Assembly: GCA_028554755.1 (NCBI GenBank) | Contig: JAPTOF010000006.1 | Coordinates: forward strand, 10,100,501-10,164,500 | DNA from: Cordia subcordata | Lineage: Eukaryota > Streptophyta > Magnoliopsida > Boraginales > Cordiaceae | DNA length: 64,000 bases | Direction of reading: 5' to 3' | Shown here: positions 45,653 to 57,106 of the stretch, one piece after another | Layout: each line of letters starts with the position of its first letter | Position numbering within the stretch: position 1 is the stretch's first letter | The notes under the pieces: model-generated | What the model was told of the DNA's origin: nothing | Seen by the model: only the letters and a program-made list of their open reading frames with translations | Databases searched by the model: none | Program-made: the position numbers and the translations under genes

Positions 45653-48600
45653 CAAATTGTAAGTTTCAAAATTCATAGACACAAAAAAAAAATATTATAT
45701 ACAATACGTTAATTTGGATTAAAAAATTAGACAATGAGATTATGTGCTACCTTTTAAAAAATATAAGACATAATATGGTCATTTAAAATATAAAGATATA
45801 GGAAACTAATTAAACAAATTAAACCACAAGGAAAAGTATATTTTGTCCGAAAAGATTTTTTTTTTTAATGCAAATGACAAAAGAAGCAAGGTAAGAGCAC
45901 CAAATTGAGAAAAATAAAAACTACCTTATCCTGGGCCCGGCAACGGTATTCACCATCACAGTAGTACTGATCGATAACGATTGGATTTTCAACATTTTTG
46001 AGTGTGATATGCTCAAATGTTATGTTACTCGCATATCCCTTTCCTCCCTATTATAGACAAATTAAGAAAACTTTATTATGAGGGGATTATATATTAGTAT
46101 ATATAAAATTCTCGTTACAGATAACATTTAGAGAAGAATTAAGGGTAAATTGCATAGAACCTCTATCTGATTTATCAAAAGTACATGTCATCCTCTATAA
46201 CTTTAAAATAGGCACGAATACCCATTTTAAGGAGTATATGTGCTACATATTTGAAGACTATATGGAAGTCTCGTACAATCGTACTTATTTTTGGGCCATG
46301 TGTACTATACTTGAACACCATAGGAGGGTTAGTCATCTATTTTGAAATTAAAAATAAGAGTAAATGGCATATTACCCCCTGTAATCTGGCATAAATGCAC
46401 AATACCCCCCTGAAGTCTCAAAATTATCTGATTACTCCCTCAAACTTTTTAAACGTGTGCAAATTGCCCCCCCCCCTCCGCCGTTTGTTTTTGGTTAGTT
46501 TTGACGGAAGTTGGAGTCTACGCTTGTGTGTTGCACGTGTGTTTGCATTTTTCATTGCATAATATATAGAGTAAATGGCATATTACCCCCTGTAGTCTGA
46601 CATAAGTGCGCAATACCCTCTGAAGTCTCAAAATTACCCCTTGAGTTTTTAGGGAGTGAATGAGTTAATCGTTTTTATAAAAAGTGTAAGAGTTTAAATG
46701 ATCCAAAATATTTAGTTTTTATACATATTATGCAATGAAAAACGCCACACATGTACATAAAATTCAATTCCCGTTAAAACTAACCAAAAACAGACGGCGA
46801 GGGACAGTGAGCACATGTTTAAAAAGTTCAAGGGGGTAATCAAATAGTTTTGAGACTTTAGGGAGTATTGTGCATTTATACCAGGCTACAAGGGGGTAAT
46901 ATGCCATTTACTCTAAAAACAATAACATGCACTTATGATAAACATAAAAGAGTTCGGTGCAATTTATCCAAAAATCAAATTAACTATCTCGAAATCGTGC
47001 AGAGTCAAATGTCAATCATTACCGGCCACGTCTTGATCCTAATACCATTTTGAGATCCAATGAAGTTGGAATGTTTCACGACTACATTCCTCACCATGGC
47101 ATAAGATCCTTGAGCTCCCAGACTTCCCACGCTGCACTTATTAGAGGGAAACGTGTGGTTTAATTTTTACTCAGATTGGTAAGAATTTTCAATAATCTAG
47201 AAAATAATTTAATTTGGTATTTTGAATTTCACCTCACACCGTGGCCTGGTCCACATGCAACGCCTTCGACAGAGATACTTGAACTTCCAGTGTTGATTGC
47301 CACGCAGTCATCACCTGTTTAACATCAAAATGATTACCTATTTTGGTTCTAATAAAAACGTATATGGTTATATATCATTCTGTGATACTCTCAAACTTCT
47401 ATATAATAAGCGTCCTAACTTGACAAAGACAACATCCAGTACATGAAACTTTATCGTAGGAATATTACGTTATTGGTATTGACGTTACACAAGACCCTAC
47501 AAATACCCCTCATCTGCACTGAAATCATACCCAATAAAGAAATTTCCTATTCTCTCTATTATTAAATATCTACACGCTTTCTAACTTGACCGTCACAGAG
47601 CTTTTGACTGGCCACATCGGCATCTAGCTTTCTTCCAGTTCGCAGGATTAATCGACATTGGACCCCTCATAGTTTGGATTATTATTTAGCTAGTTCTTTA
47701 CCGAATCAGGTATACGATAATAACCAACAACAAAAATTAAAGGGATACATATTTTTATCATGATTAATGAGATTGATACCAGTTTGAATAATTGAGTTAG
47801 CAACACGAACTCGAGAGGAAGAAGCGATGTCTATTCCATCAGTGTTGGGACTTTGTTCAGGTGCAGTTATTCTGAGACGATTGATAGAAACATCAAAGCA
47901 ATTGTCAATGCTGATGTGGTTTCTGGGACTATCGATCAGGTGGAATCCACGCAGCTGAAGATAATTGCATTTACTGAAGCGTACACTCTGCAGGGAATTA
48001 CCAGGTTAATATGTAGGCAGCAGGAATCAATTTTAGTTACAGAGCACACAATTTGGGCAAACGAGGAAAGATAATATCTGTATCTCATGATTGGATAAAT
48101 GTTCTTCCTTTGAGGTTATTCGATGTATTGAACTGTGTTTTCGGTACAAATAGTGTTGGCTAGCTGTCTATTAATAAAATTATTTTCATTTTTTATTAAA
48201 AAAATTTCTAACCGTTATTAAATCTTTAATTTCTCTTTTTCCCATGACTCCCACGTGCAGAATGAACGTATCATGTTGTGAATGATTATAGATTTTGGAG
48301 GTAAAATTAGTGCAAAATAGACGAATTTATATAGACTAAAGTACCAAAACAGCAAGAAATTTTAAAGAATTATGTGACATCAGGCTTCTTATTGCAACCT
48401 GCACAGCGTAACATTTTCAGAAATTACTCTTTCTGGGGAAAATATTGAAGTTTGGTTGAAATTTTTTGGAAGTTTCACTTCATAAAAGGGAAAAAAAAAT
48501 AATTAAAAAAAAAGTTGAAAAGTTTTCAACAAAATTTATGTGTACGGAAACATGAATATCAGAAACGATCTTACCGTTGGTCGATTATTGCAGCTTCCGA

Positions 48601-49919
48601 TCTTCACCTGGAAAAAGATTAGATTTGTTAAATAAACGACATATAAGTAGTCCAAAAATTTTGTTAATGATACCTAAAAGGTTATTTAATTCTCTTGTAA
48701 ATAAATTATGCTCGACCAAGAACAACGCACGTCAATTTAACATATATAAATATCTTATTTAATCAACCCCTCCAGTTGTAAAATCCCCAAGTCTGTATAT
48801 ATATATATGATGTACATTCGTGCTTAAGTTGCATTACGTTTTTATTTTAAATTTATTTTTCTTTGTTAATTATTATATAAATTATATGAATAATTCACTA
48901 CTATTGAATGACCCGAACCCATGTGGAAGTTGTTTAGTTAGCCAAGCAAGAGGATCAAATTGATGGCTTCAATGAGTTCACTAACATCACTAGTGGTGGA
49001 GGATTTCTGAGCTTTACTCCACCATGGTGAACCCCGGCCATTGATGCTTCCTGAACCCACAATTATGAGACCTTTCACGCTTGTGAAATAAAGCCAACTG
49101 TCAGCTGTACATCCTTTCCAACCATAAAGCGTTTTGGGTGCAACAATGCTCCCCAAGACCTGCACAACGTTAATTTTTTTTAGTGTTGCAATTCTACGTA
49201 TGTTGTATTGATCCCTATTAGGTTGGGAGTAGTAAAGAAGAAGTTTTCCTAATAAATGTATTTCTCAATATTTGAAGTTGTGCCCTCTTTCTCGTGGGAG
49301 CGAGGCTACTACTATTCGAACTAATTGCTTATTTGGTTATATATAATAATATTAAGAGAGGATTAAAATCTGTATTTTACCCTTACGACCACGACAGAAT
49401 AGCAAGGCCCTTGGAACGTCACTGGGCTCAGGAGGAAAGTTTTCTTCTCAGGCACAATAAGTGTGGAAAATTTGCCACCATTACTGCCACACACAGCTTT
49501 CCAAGCTTGTATAAAGGCCTTCATATTATTACACAGGTCACTATCAATAAGTCTCCATTTTTTTTCAACTATTAAGCACTAAAAATTTCTGTAATTAACA
49601 CAAATAAAGTATTACAAATTACAAGATTTTACAGTAGTAAAACACAAGAAATTTTACTTTAGAGTCGTCGTGAACTCCATCTCCCACGGCGCCATATTGC
49701 ATTACATTATATGTAGCTGCTAAGCCTTTGTGTATGCCAAACAAAGCTACACAAACCACCAAGAAAGCAAATATATCCTGAAAAAGAATAGCAAAAATGT
49801 AAATAGAACACTAATTTTTATGTTGAAGCTAAAAAGTTGAGAAAATTGTGTCCATGCAAATTGCATGCATGGCATTCTTTGCTATAGGGAAATCATGTAT
49901 ATCTCACCATATTGTGCAT
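44997..49919 (-). CDS. Polygalacturonase, GH28, ten exons (404 aa)
   Basis: Exons, 5' to 3': 49919..49908, 49777..49658, 49518..49387, 49159..48986, 48607..48575, 47987..47780, 47314..47238, 47136..47023, 46047..45925, 45218..44997. All junctions are GT-AG with matching phase. Residues 5-25 form a signal peptide core (IFAFLVVCVALFG), so it is secreted to the cell wall, where it would hydrolyse alpha-1,4-galacturonan of pectin. Beta-helix landmarks are YNVMQYGAVGDG, WLYFTSVKGLIIVGSGSING and GRGSPWW. All four GH28 motifs are present: NTDGID (Asp207), GDDC (Asp228, Asp229), GPGHG (His251) and RIK (285-287). Cysteines at the C-terminus fit the family's disulfides. Least certain are the 12-nt first exon and the exon 4 donor (GAT|GTTAGT). 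Large introns hold several MITEs. Confidence 0.9.
45370..45860. mobile_element. Possible MITE with TA microsatellite in polygalacturonase intron 9
   Basis: TGGTTTGTTTAACTAGTTGA near 45394 resembles the inverse of AACTAATTAAACAAATTAAA near 45804, and a (TA)n run lies at about 45618-45655. Ends and duplication were not resolved. Confidence 0.4.
46143..46914. mobile_element. Nested Mutator-like MITEs in polygalacturonase intron 8
   Basis: Three GGGTAAATTGCAT/GAGTAAATGGCAT left ends occur in series at 46143, 46358 and 46569, and a single right end, GGGGTAATATGCCATTTACTC, at about 46894-46914. The outer 46357-46914 pair has long complementary arms (ATTGCATAAT at about 46553 against ATTATGCAAT at about 46728). 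The copy at 46569 repeats the first 90 bases, so a partial duplication or nested insertion occurred. No coding. Confidence 0.72.
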
Positions 49920-49986
49920 GCAGCAAAATGAATTAGCTAGATAAGTCAATGCTGCAATGGTTAATTTCCACTTTTTTCCTATGTAG

Positions 49987-49994
49987 TATTTATA
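49987..49994 (-). promoter_or_regulatory. TATA box of the polygalacturonase gene
   Basis: TATAAATA on the minus strand, about 70 bases upstream of the proposed start codon. It supports the 12-nt first coding exon by placing the transcription start just before it. Confidence 0.5.
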
Positions 49995-50479
49995 AGGACA
50001 ATGTTGAGGAAGCACGTGTATAATTCATTTACTTCTTGACTGATTTGTATGCTCTCCGATTTACGGTTTTGATTTTCGGGGATCTTTTTTTCGATTATCA
50101 GGTGCGTATATGTTTTGTAATAGGGTTGTGAATTTATATACGATACAATTTTAAGTTATATACATGTCCAAAAGTGTTAAGCATATATACAAAATGGTTC
50201 TCTTTTCATTTTTGATGATTTTATGAATAAATATAATAATTCTTTCTCTAAAAGCTCGAAATTACCAATTATCTATTAAAATATATGGACACTCATCACT
50301 TTGCTTGATAGGTACAAGAATTAATTCATAATCTTCATGAGGATCAATAAATATCAGAATGATTTTCCTAGCACTTTAAGAAATGTGCTATTAACTGGTG
50401 ATAATTAAGCGGACTTGACGTTATGGATTATGTTACGTAGTTTGATCAATTACCTTTTAAGCTGTGTATGGTCTTTTCT

Positions 50480-50600
50480 TTTTCTTTTTTCTTTTTTTTT
50501 CCCAAGAACCCCCTAGTCCCGACCCTTCCCCTTGTCCCTAATAGGATTAATATTAGGTCAAGCGTCTCAACCGCTCGAGTTACTCCCTAATTCCCTTTTT
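50480..50600 (-). mobile_element. SINE copy
   Basis: Minus strand: GGGAGTAACTCGAGCGGTTG (A-box part), ACGCTTGACC, and a G-rich stretch GACAAGGGGAAGGGTCGGGA as in related copies. A pyrimidine tract follows on the plus strand (A tail on minus). No target duplication identified. Confidence 0.55.
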
Positions 50601-51384
50601 ATGAACTTTTTAACTCTTAATTCTTTCTTCTTCTACTAGCACCGACGACAAACTTCACAAGTAATTGCCTCCAGGTAACTAAAATATAAGACAAGTAATT
50701 AAAAACCTCAAAGATAATTAAACACCTCACTTAGAACTTAGTTAATTAACAAAAATCATTTTCTATGCAGATGGGCTAAAAGATAAGTTAAATGAATAGA
50801 AAATAGTTCAAAAAACAAAAAAAAACCCACTTGATTTCCCCTTGCAGAAGAACTGCAGAAAAAGACTTTGCAAGTGTACTCTGTGTCTGAATAAGTACTT
50901 TTGGTGTCCAAAAATCTACGGTTGTGACGAAGATACATGAAAATTGAAGGAACTGGATGGGTCAAATTAATTAAACATAACCATAGGCTTCTCTTTTGTC
51001 ACTAAACTAAAAAAGCTTGATTAACTCACTTCATGTTTTCCTTCCTTTTCTGTTTAAAATTTCTTACGTGCAAGTCTGTGATATAATTCTTGTGGCTTAC
51101 TCCCATGTAGGCCCCATATGCCCCGATATCCCGTTTCGCCTGAAGACACATATAAGCCCCTCCGTAGGTAAAAGGTTAAGAAATCATTCAAATCATTCAC
51201 CGTACAGCATAAAGGAAAAGAAATATTCAGAACCCATGCTTACGGTTGCATATTTGTCCAAAACAATTCATGAAACGGTAACTCAACTAGTAGTCCTCAT
51301 ATGACGTCTCCAACACTAGATCGTGATGTATTAAGGCTCAATATAAAGGTAAAATGGCTACTCAGCAAAGCACTCCAATATATT

Positions 51385-53407
51385 CTACTCTACTGGGACA
51401 ATTCTTCTTTCCTTGGGAGCATCACTGGATTGACCATATGGTTCCAGTGCTCCAACGTTTCCAAGATACTCAATAGACGGAAAAGGCCAACCGCCCCAGC
51501 CGCTCCAGCTCGGAAAACCATCCCAGTCGCCTTTGCCAGAACCTACATCCATCGAAAAGGATTAGTGAGTACACTATGTCTTGGTTGATATCTGCCATGA
51601 TTAGGGAGAACGATCCTTAATCTCCTACATTTATTCTAAAGAACTTCACAGTATATCCTTATTGCAGAAGTCCACATATAAAAGCAAAAAGTATAGCATC
51701 TCATAAACACTATACTTAACAACATAAACATGGATTTATGCAAGTATATACATCAAGCTCAGGTAAACTTTTAAATCTAGAAGTAGGCTAGTGTCCATAG
51801 CTAGAATGTATTAACACAAACGATCATTTTATAGACATATCGTATTTGAAGCATATCTATTTCCTAATTTTTTAATCTGTTGAAAGGCCAATCTTTAGAA
51901 TTCTAAACAGAGTCTGTGCGGACATCAATATAGAAGGCATTATCGATTTGTACACAAAAAACAATGGTCGATCATTGCACACGGGATGGTCTCATGACTA
52001 CAGAACGAAAAAAATGAATCAACTCACTAATAAGAAAATACTAAATGACCAACCTGCATCTTCAAGTAAATTAAACCCAGTGTTCCAACCAGGCAAATAC
52101 TTGTCAGCGCTAACTTTCCAATTCTCCTCAAATCTGGGCAGTTCATCTAGTATTTCATTAAAATAACTTCACGTAAGATACAGGAGAACAGAAAAAGAAA
52201 ATTCTACTAAAACATCAGTTGTGGCATTTGAAACAATATATACCTTCATTCAGATTGTGTAAAGTCTGAAGTGTATCTTCTCTGCCATGAGAATCTTTTT
52301 TTGTCGTAACAGAATGCCCCTGCATAGGCAAGTGTACAGATGATTAAATTAAAACATTATGCCAACACGCCCCATCCTTATTCTCATAAACTGTTTGTTG
52401 AGTCATGGCGTACTTGTACGTTCCAAAGACACACATCCAAGATCAAAAGCTTACCATAAAGGCAAATACTAAAGCTAATGAGTTTATTTTAGAGAATGTG
52501 GTGGTTCTTAAGTTGAAGTGGTTACTTAACAGACTAGTATTTTGATTTAGGTTCTTCCTTGAATTTAAGTTGTTATAGAAAGTCATAGTGTTTATTCTCA
52601 GCAAATGTCCAGCACAAATTTAGGTTTGAAACCGTTTGAAATCCCATAAGGGGCAGAGTTGTAGAGGAGGGCGCCGGGTTGAAACAACAACCAAAAGAAA
52701 CAACTTAGGTCTGTATCCAGGAACCTTTCACTTCACCAAATTGACTTAGACCTTTTTCGTCTCAATTCATATATAACCTCAAATCAGCAGAACAGTAAAC
52801 AGAATGGCATATACCTTTTCTTGGATCCCTTTGGAAATTGTATGCAGTGATTCACCAATTATCTTATCCTCCTCTTTAATCTCTGCCAAAAAAACCTACA
52901 TGGAAAGCATCGAAATCATCATAATCAAGCCAACAGCTAACTAGAACCAAACTTTTGCATACAAAGTAAATTACTAACCCCATCACCACCAGTCATCCTC
53001 CCCTCAGAGCAAGAGTAGTACCATCCATCAAGCCCACCATATGCTACCCTCCGAAAACTATAATTTTGTGCCCCTACACCCCAATTTTTTCACACAAAAC
53101 AAGCAATATAGACACATACGTGAACACAAAACAGCATAAACAACTAAACAAGTTATAAATAATATACCAATAAAAACTTGCCTTTATTAGCTGAATTTTC
53201 TTTTAGTTTCTCTACAAGTTCTTGGCTTGGCTCAGTAGTTTGATGAGCATGATCAACATCACCATCAGACTTTATTTCCTCAATGGTAATTGGCTTCCTA
53301 GAACTGGTCTCACCACCATAATGACTATTCCAATCAAAGAAAGCTCTAAATGGCTGAGTGAAGAACGGATCATCAAAAGGGTCTTTTCCTCCAAAATACT
53401 TGGCCAT
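51385..53407 (-). CDS. MLF-family protein (myeloid leukemia factor-like), six coding exons, 242 aa
   Basis: Exons, 5' to 3': 53407..53182, 53073..52979, 52895..52815, 52319..52244, 52146..52054, 51542..51385; phases agree throughout. The start MAKYFGGKDPFDDPFFTQPF is the conserved N-terminus of plant MLF homologues. Core blocks RRVAYGGLDGWYYSCSEGR, LHTISKGIQEKGHSV, EDTLQTLHNLNEDELPRFEE and LPGWNTGFNLLED follow. The C-terminus is Trp/Gly-rich (GDWDGFPSWSGWGGWPFPS). Animal MLF proteins work with chaperones and transcription regulators; the plant role is not established to my knowledge. The first intron appears to use a GC donor (AG|GCAAGT). A non-coding exon with a CAG|GTAATA donor probably lies at about 54750-54860, making a 1.3-kb leader intron. 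Confidence 0.87.
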
Positions 53408-53440
53408 TTTGATTTTATATAGCTTTACGCAATAACCTGG

Positions 53441-54749
53441 ATGAAGATCAAAAGAAAAAGTAAAAGAAAACACATACAAGTTAGGTAAGTCAGTTGCACC
53501 AAAGTAAGTCCTACCCTTTCTCGAACCCAGCAAGTAGAACTACATGCAATAGATCACTTTTTCATAACCGACTTGCACCAGGTGAGAAAAATACCTTATT
53601 TGACTTCATTTAAAAGCCACGTTTGGATTGGTTTTTTCCCCCCTTAGGAAAAACACACATTCTTTTTACAATAATTATTTGGCTTGATTTTTTATAAAAC
53701 TTGATCTCAAAAAGGAAAAGCTCAAAAACAATTTTCAGAAACCAGCTCAAAATCACTTTTTATAAAAGTTGTTAAGAAAATATCTTTTTTTTAAAAAAAA
53801 AAATCAATCCAAAAGAACCTTAAAGGGTTGAACTAAAGACTGCATTTTCTCATGCATCAATGTGAAAAAAAGATAAAAATAAAAACGCCTAGCAAGCACT
53901 GATACATATTACGTGCTTGTGTAAACAAATCCTATAGACACAAGAAAACAGAATGGCCAATAAACAATAAAATTAATATCCTCATCACGATTTGAAAATT
54001 GAAGATATTTCATCATCCATGACATGTAAAAAGAAAGAAAAACATTTGCATGCACCAATACAAAACAGAAGGAAACATTTTATTTCTCCAAGCATAAATA
54101 AGAACACGAAAAAAGCAGAAAATTAATCAGTGGACTGTTAAAACACATACCAAGAACTAAGAATTTCACCCGTGCACTGCAATGAGTTTTATATGTTGCA
54201 AACATTTTGAATTATATTTTGGATTTAAGAACTTTATTACATAATAAGTTAACATTTTGAATTATATTTTGGATAAACTAATTTATAATATATATGGATT
54301 TAAGAACTTTATTATATAATAAGTATAGATACACACACGGTAGCATACGTAAGGATTGCATTATAATCCATGCGGTAAACCAACTATAAAGAAAAATTAA
54401 ACATAACACGGTAAATTTTTATTCATCATCTAAATTACTATATTATATGGTATAATCATAAATTAAAATATATTTCAAAATTTATATTTGTCATCAGTGT
54501 ACCAAAAAATTTGTATAGAGTTTGGAAAATAGTGACAGAAACACAGAAAACTGCACCAGTAATAATTTTCTACACAACAACATTTAAATTGAAAAAAAAA
54601 AAACAACATTAAGAAATGATGACCAGCAAAATATTATATGGCATGCCAACATTTTATCAATATAAAAACAAGTTACAAAAAAAAAAAAAAAAGAAAACGC
54701 AATTGAGTTAAGTTAAAATTAAGAGAGAAAAGAGGAAAATATATATTAC
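53441..54749 (-). other. Probable 5'UTR intron of the MLF gene
   Basis: The donor CAG|GTAATA at 54750/54749 follows a GA- and GC-richer leader (about 54750-54860); an acceptor TTCATCCAG lies near 53441. The intron contains a Harbinger-like MITE (53615-53819) and a duplicated AT-rich block (TTTAAGAACTTTATTA at about 54224 and 54299). No coding. Confidence 0.45.
53615..53819. mobile_element. Harbinger-like MITE in the MLF leader intron
   Basis: AGCCACGTTTGGATTGGTTT at the left and AAATCAATCCAAAAGAACC at the right are inverted relatives of the 13427 and 25590 MITE ends; TTAAA flanks both sides. Confidence 0.65.
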
Positions 54750-54860
54750 CTGGAAGCAAAGTGAAGCTTTTTGTGTGTGGGATGGGGTGGAAGCGACTAG
54801 CGAGTGGCTTTTAGAAGGGGAGTGAAGCTTCTGGAGAGCAGAGAGGAGATGTAAAGTTGA

Positions 54861-55360
54861 CCCCACCAAAAGATGACATTCATCATTATCTCTTCTTCCG
54901 TCAATACATTTTCTTCTTCCTTGGAAGATGTAATGAAATTAATTTACATTTTACGTTTTTAGTCTATGTTAAATTGTTTTCTAAAAAATCTTTGGAAAAA
55001 GATTAGTGACTGAAATAAGTTTTCTAAGAATGGCCACAATGAGAATAAACTCGTAATTTTGACATGTTTGCTCTCTATGAACGTCTCATTTATTGACTCT
55101 TTTTTAATATTCTATCAGCGATAAATGTATTATTATTTCCAATGAATTGATCAACATGTGTGTATGTGTGTGTATACATATATAGAAGTTATAAACTATT
55201 ACTATTTCAAAAGTCATATGTGAGGGGAAAAAAAAACGACTTTTCCTAAAAGCCCATCCAAATAAACATTTTACCGTCTTTTATTCGTTTACTAAAATTC
55301 GATATTTTTTTAATTTCTTTCTTCTGAATCAATAATATAGAAATTCAACCATAAAACATA
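54861..55360. other. MLF promoter region and spacer
   Basis: No TATA box stands out. A TG-rich run (GTGTGTATGTGTGTGTATAC) is at about 55156. No gene. Confidence 0.4.
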
Positions 55361-55908
55361 CTAGTCAACCACCCGCGCAATGCACGGAGAAACAAAATGT
55401 TATTTTATATGTATAACATTTTTTCAAAAAAATAAAATAGGTGGCAGTATGTTGAAATAAATATCATTATTATTTTTAAATAATTACAAAAAGATAGATT
55501 CAAATAATTAAATTATATATATTTGAGTTAAATTACAAAACAAAATATAAATAATTAAAGCATTTGGTAAAATGATTTACATTAAAATTATTAAGAGAAA
55601 CAGTATAGAAATATGGGAAGAAGATTAAAATAAGAAAAAATATATTAATTAAAATAGGTCACTATTTAATAACAACCAAATTGGAGAATTACCATAGATA
55701 TCTGCAACCAATCTACATTGCATGTCATAGTTTTGGAATTTAATCTGTAAATACTAAAATAAATTAGAAAATTAATGTAAATTTCATTAAAATAAAACAC
55801 GATTTTCACAATTAAACGTAATGTAAGAGCGTCATGCGATAAAAAGATGTTAAGAATGCTATCTATGCGTTATATTGCAAAAGGTTCTTCTATATAATAT
55901 AGTATAAA
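55361..55908 (-). mobile_element. Helitron-like non-autonomous element, copy 2
   Basis: Read on the minus strand it ends with a hairpin, CCGTGCATTGCGCGGGT (55371-55387), then GGTTGA and CTAG, followed by T: the 3' signature of Helitrons. The other end, TACTATATTATATAGAAG, resembles known non-autonomous Helitron starts. Its last 260 bases are similar to 9690-9983. No Rep/helicase coding. Confidence 0.65.
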
Positions 55909-55948
55909 TATGTGGTGTCCTTGATTCCTAACAGGAAAAAGATATAAA

Positions 55949-56030
55949 CGTCGACAGCAGGGTTCGAACTTACGCGAGCGAAGACCAATAGATTTCAAAT
56001 CCGTTTCCTTAACCACTCGAACATATCGAC
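55949..56030 (-). tRNA. tRNA-Ser (anticodon UGA), damaged, possible pseudogene
   Basis: 82 bases. The acceptor stem GTCGATA pairs fully with TGTCGAC, and there is a long variable arm (TTGGTCTTCGCTCGCG) as in serine tRNAs. The anticodon loop TTTGAAA gives TGA. The D arm has TTCGAGTGG in place of the usual TCCGAGTGG, the anticodon stem has a C-A mismatch, and the T stem (GTAAG against CCTGC) is mispaired. The B box GTTCGAACCCT itself is intact. The changes suggest loss of function. Confidence 0.75.
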
Positions 56031-56561
56031 GTTGTTATGTTACCCTTTAACGTATGGATTTAATACACTAAAGTCAGTTCCATACCTCTGTCCCTATCAT
56101 TTTTTCATGAAAAAACAAAAGGGAAAAGAAGAAAGTTGTGCAATATATATCATTACTGCGGCATATCTTGGAAGAGAAAATATCCCCTCACATCGTTATA
56201 ATATTACGAGCAAAATTTAACACACCTATATAAGGTATATTATCTCTAGTATTATGGAGACTTTTCTGTGATCTTTTTTCCCTCTTACAACTATACTTAA
56301 ACTTTTATTCGTGCAAAGCAATTGCATATCAGTCACCTCTCCTCGTGTCACAGGTCTATGTAAACACCATTATGTCAAAACTTGCTTAACCATAAGCTTG
56401 TATCCTCCTCTCATTTTCTTGCTGCCAAGAATGAAAAATTACTCCTCATTTCCTCAAATAAAATCAATAGAACAAATTCTTATATGGATAAATGAAGTTA
56501 AGTCTATAGTGTCTCAAGATCCGGGTCCATTTTTAATTAGTTGTTCTCTTACTTTTGTGAG

Positions 56562-56601
<40 letters not shown>

Positions 56602-57106
56602 GCAAGAATGAATAATATAGGGAGATGGGTCAATCCTTATATGACAAATCTAATATCAAGTTAAATAGCAAAAGAGTTTTCATGTCAAATATGCACATTA
56701 ATTCTATTTTTATATGTGTTCCAAATATAATCTAAATTTAAATTTTTTAGGTTGCTTCAGTCTTCAGAAGTTCCAATTTTCGGGGGGTTGGCGCCTGACG
56801 ATTGGGTACATAGACATTTTTATGCGCTGTTGGTGAACGGGTATGGTATATGGTGATAGGAAATGGAATTTGGCAGGCTTGGCTCCCTGCAATTGATGCT
56901 TCTTGTGTGAACGGATGAGATAACAATAAGTGGCGTCGTCAAATTTATACAGCCAACGTAACTTAGTAAAGATAAAAGCTTTCATTTGATTTGATTTGGT
57001 TAGCCGATCAGCTACCAATGTAAAGTCAGATCTTTATTCATTATCTAAATTTTGTTGCCAGCATTGCAGACTTATATATATAAGACTGTTAACAATCTTT
57101 CAGATT
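56031..57106. other. Gene-free spacer
   Basis: A (TA)n microsatellite at about 56566-56597 and unsupported short frames. The right end is the 3' flank of the carboxylesterase gene. Confidence 0.45.

Larger units (their letters stand above)
49920..51384. other. Spacer between polygalacturonase and MLF genes
   Basis: Holds the polygalacturonase promoter, the SINE copy at 50480-50600 and the MLF 3' flank. No other gene was found; the open frames at 50756, 51017 and 51301 are not supported, the last being antisense to the MLF gene. Confidence 0.5.

Noticed and set aside
47853..48074. 73-aa plus-strand frame
   Set aside because: Antisense to polygalacturonase exon 6.
51301..51588. 95-aa plus-strand frame
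   Set aside because: Antisense to the last MLF exon.
53408..53533. N-terminal extension of the MLF frame from 53533
   Set aside because: Family members begin MAKYFGG; the extension has no similarity and crosses a plausible splice acceptor near 53441.
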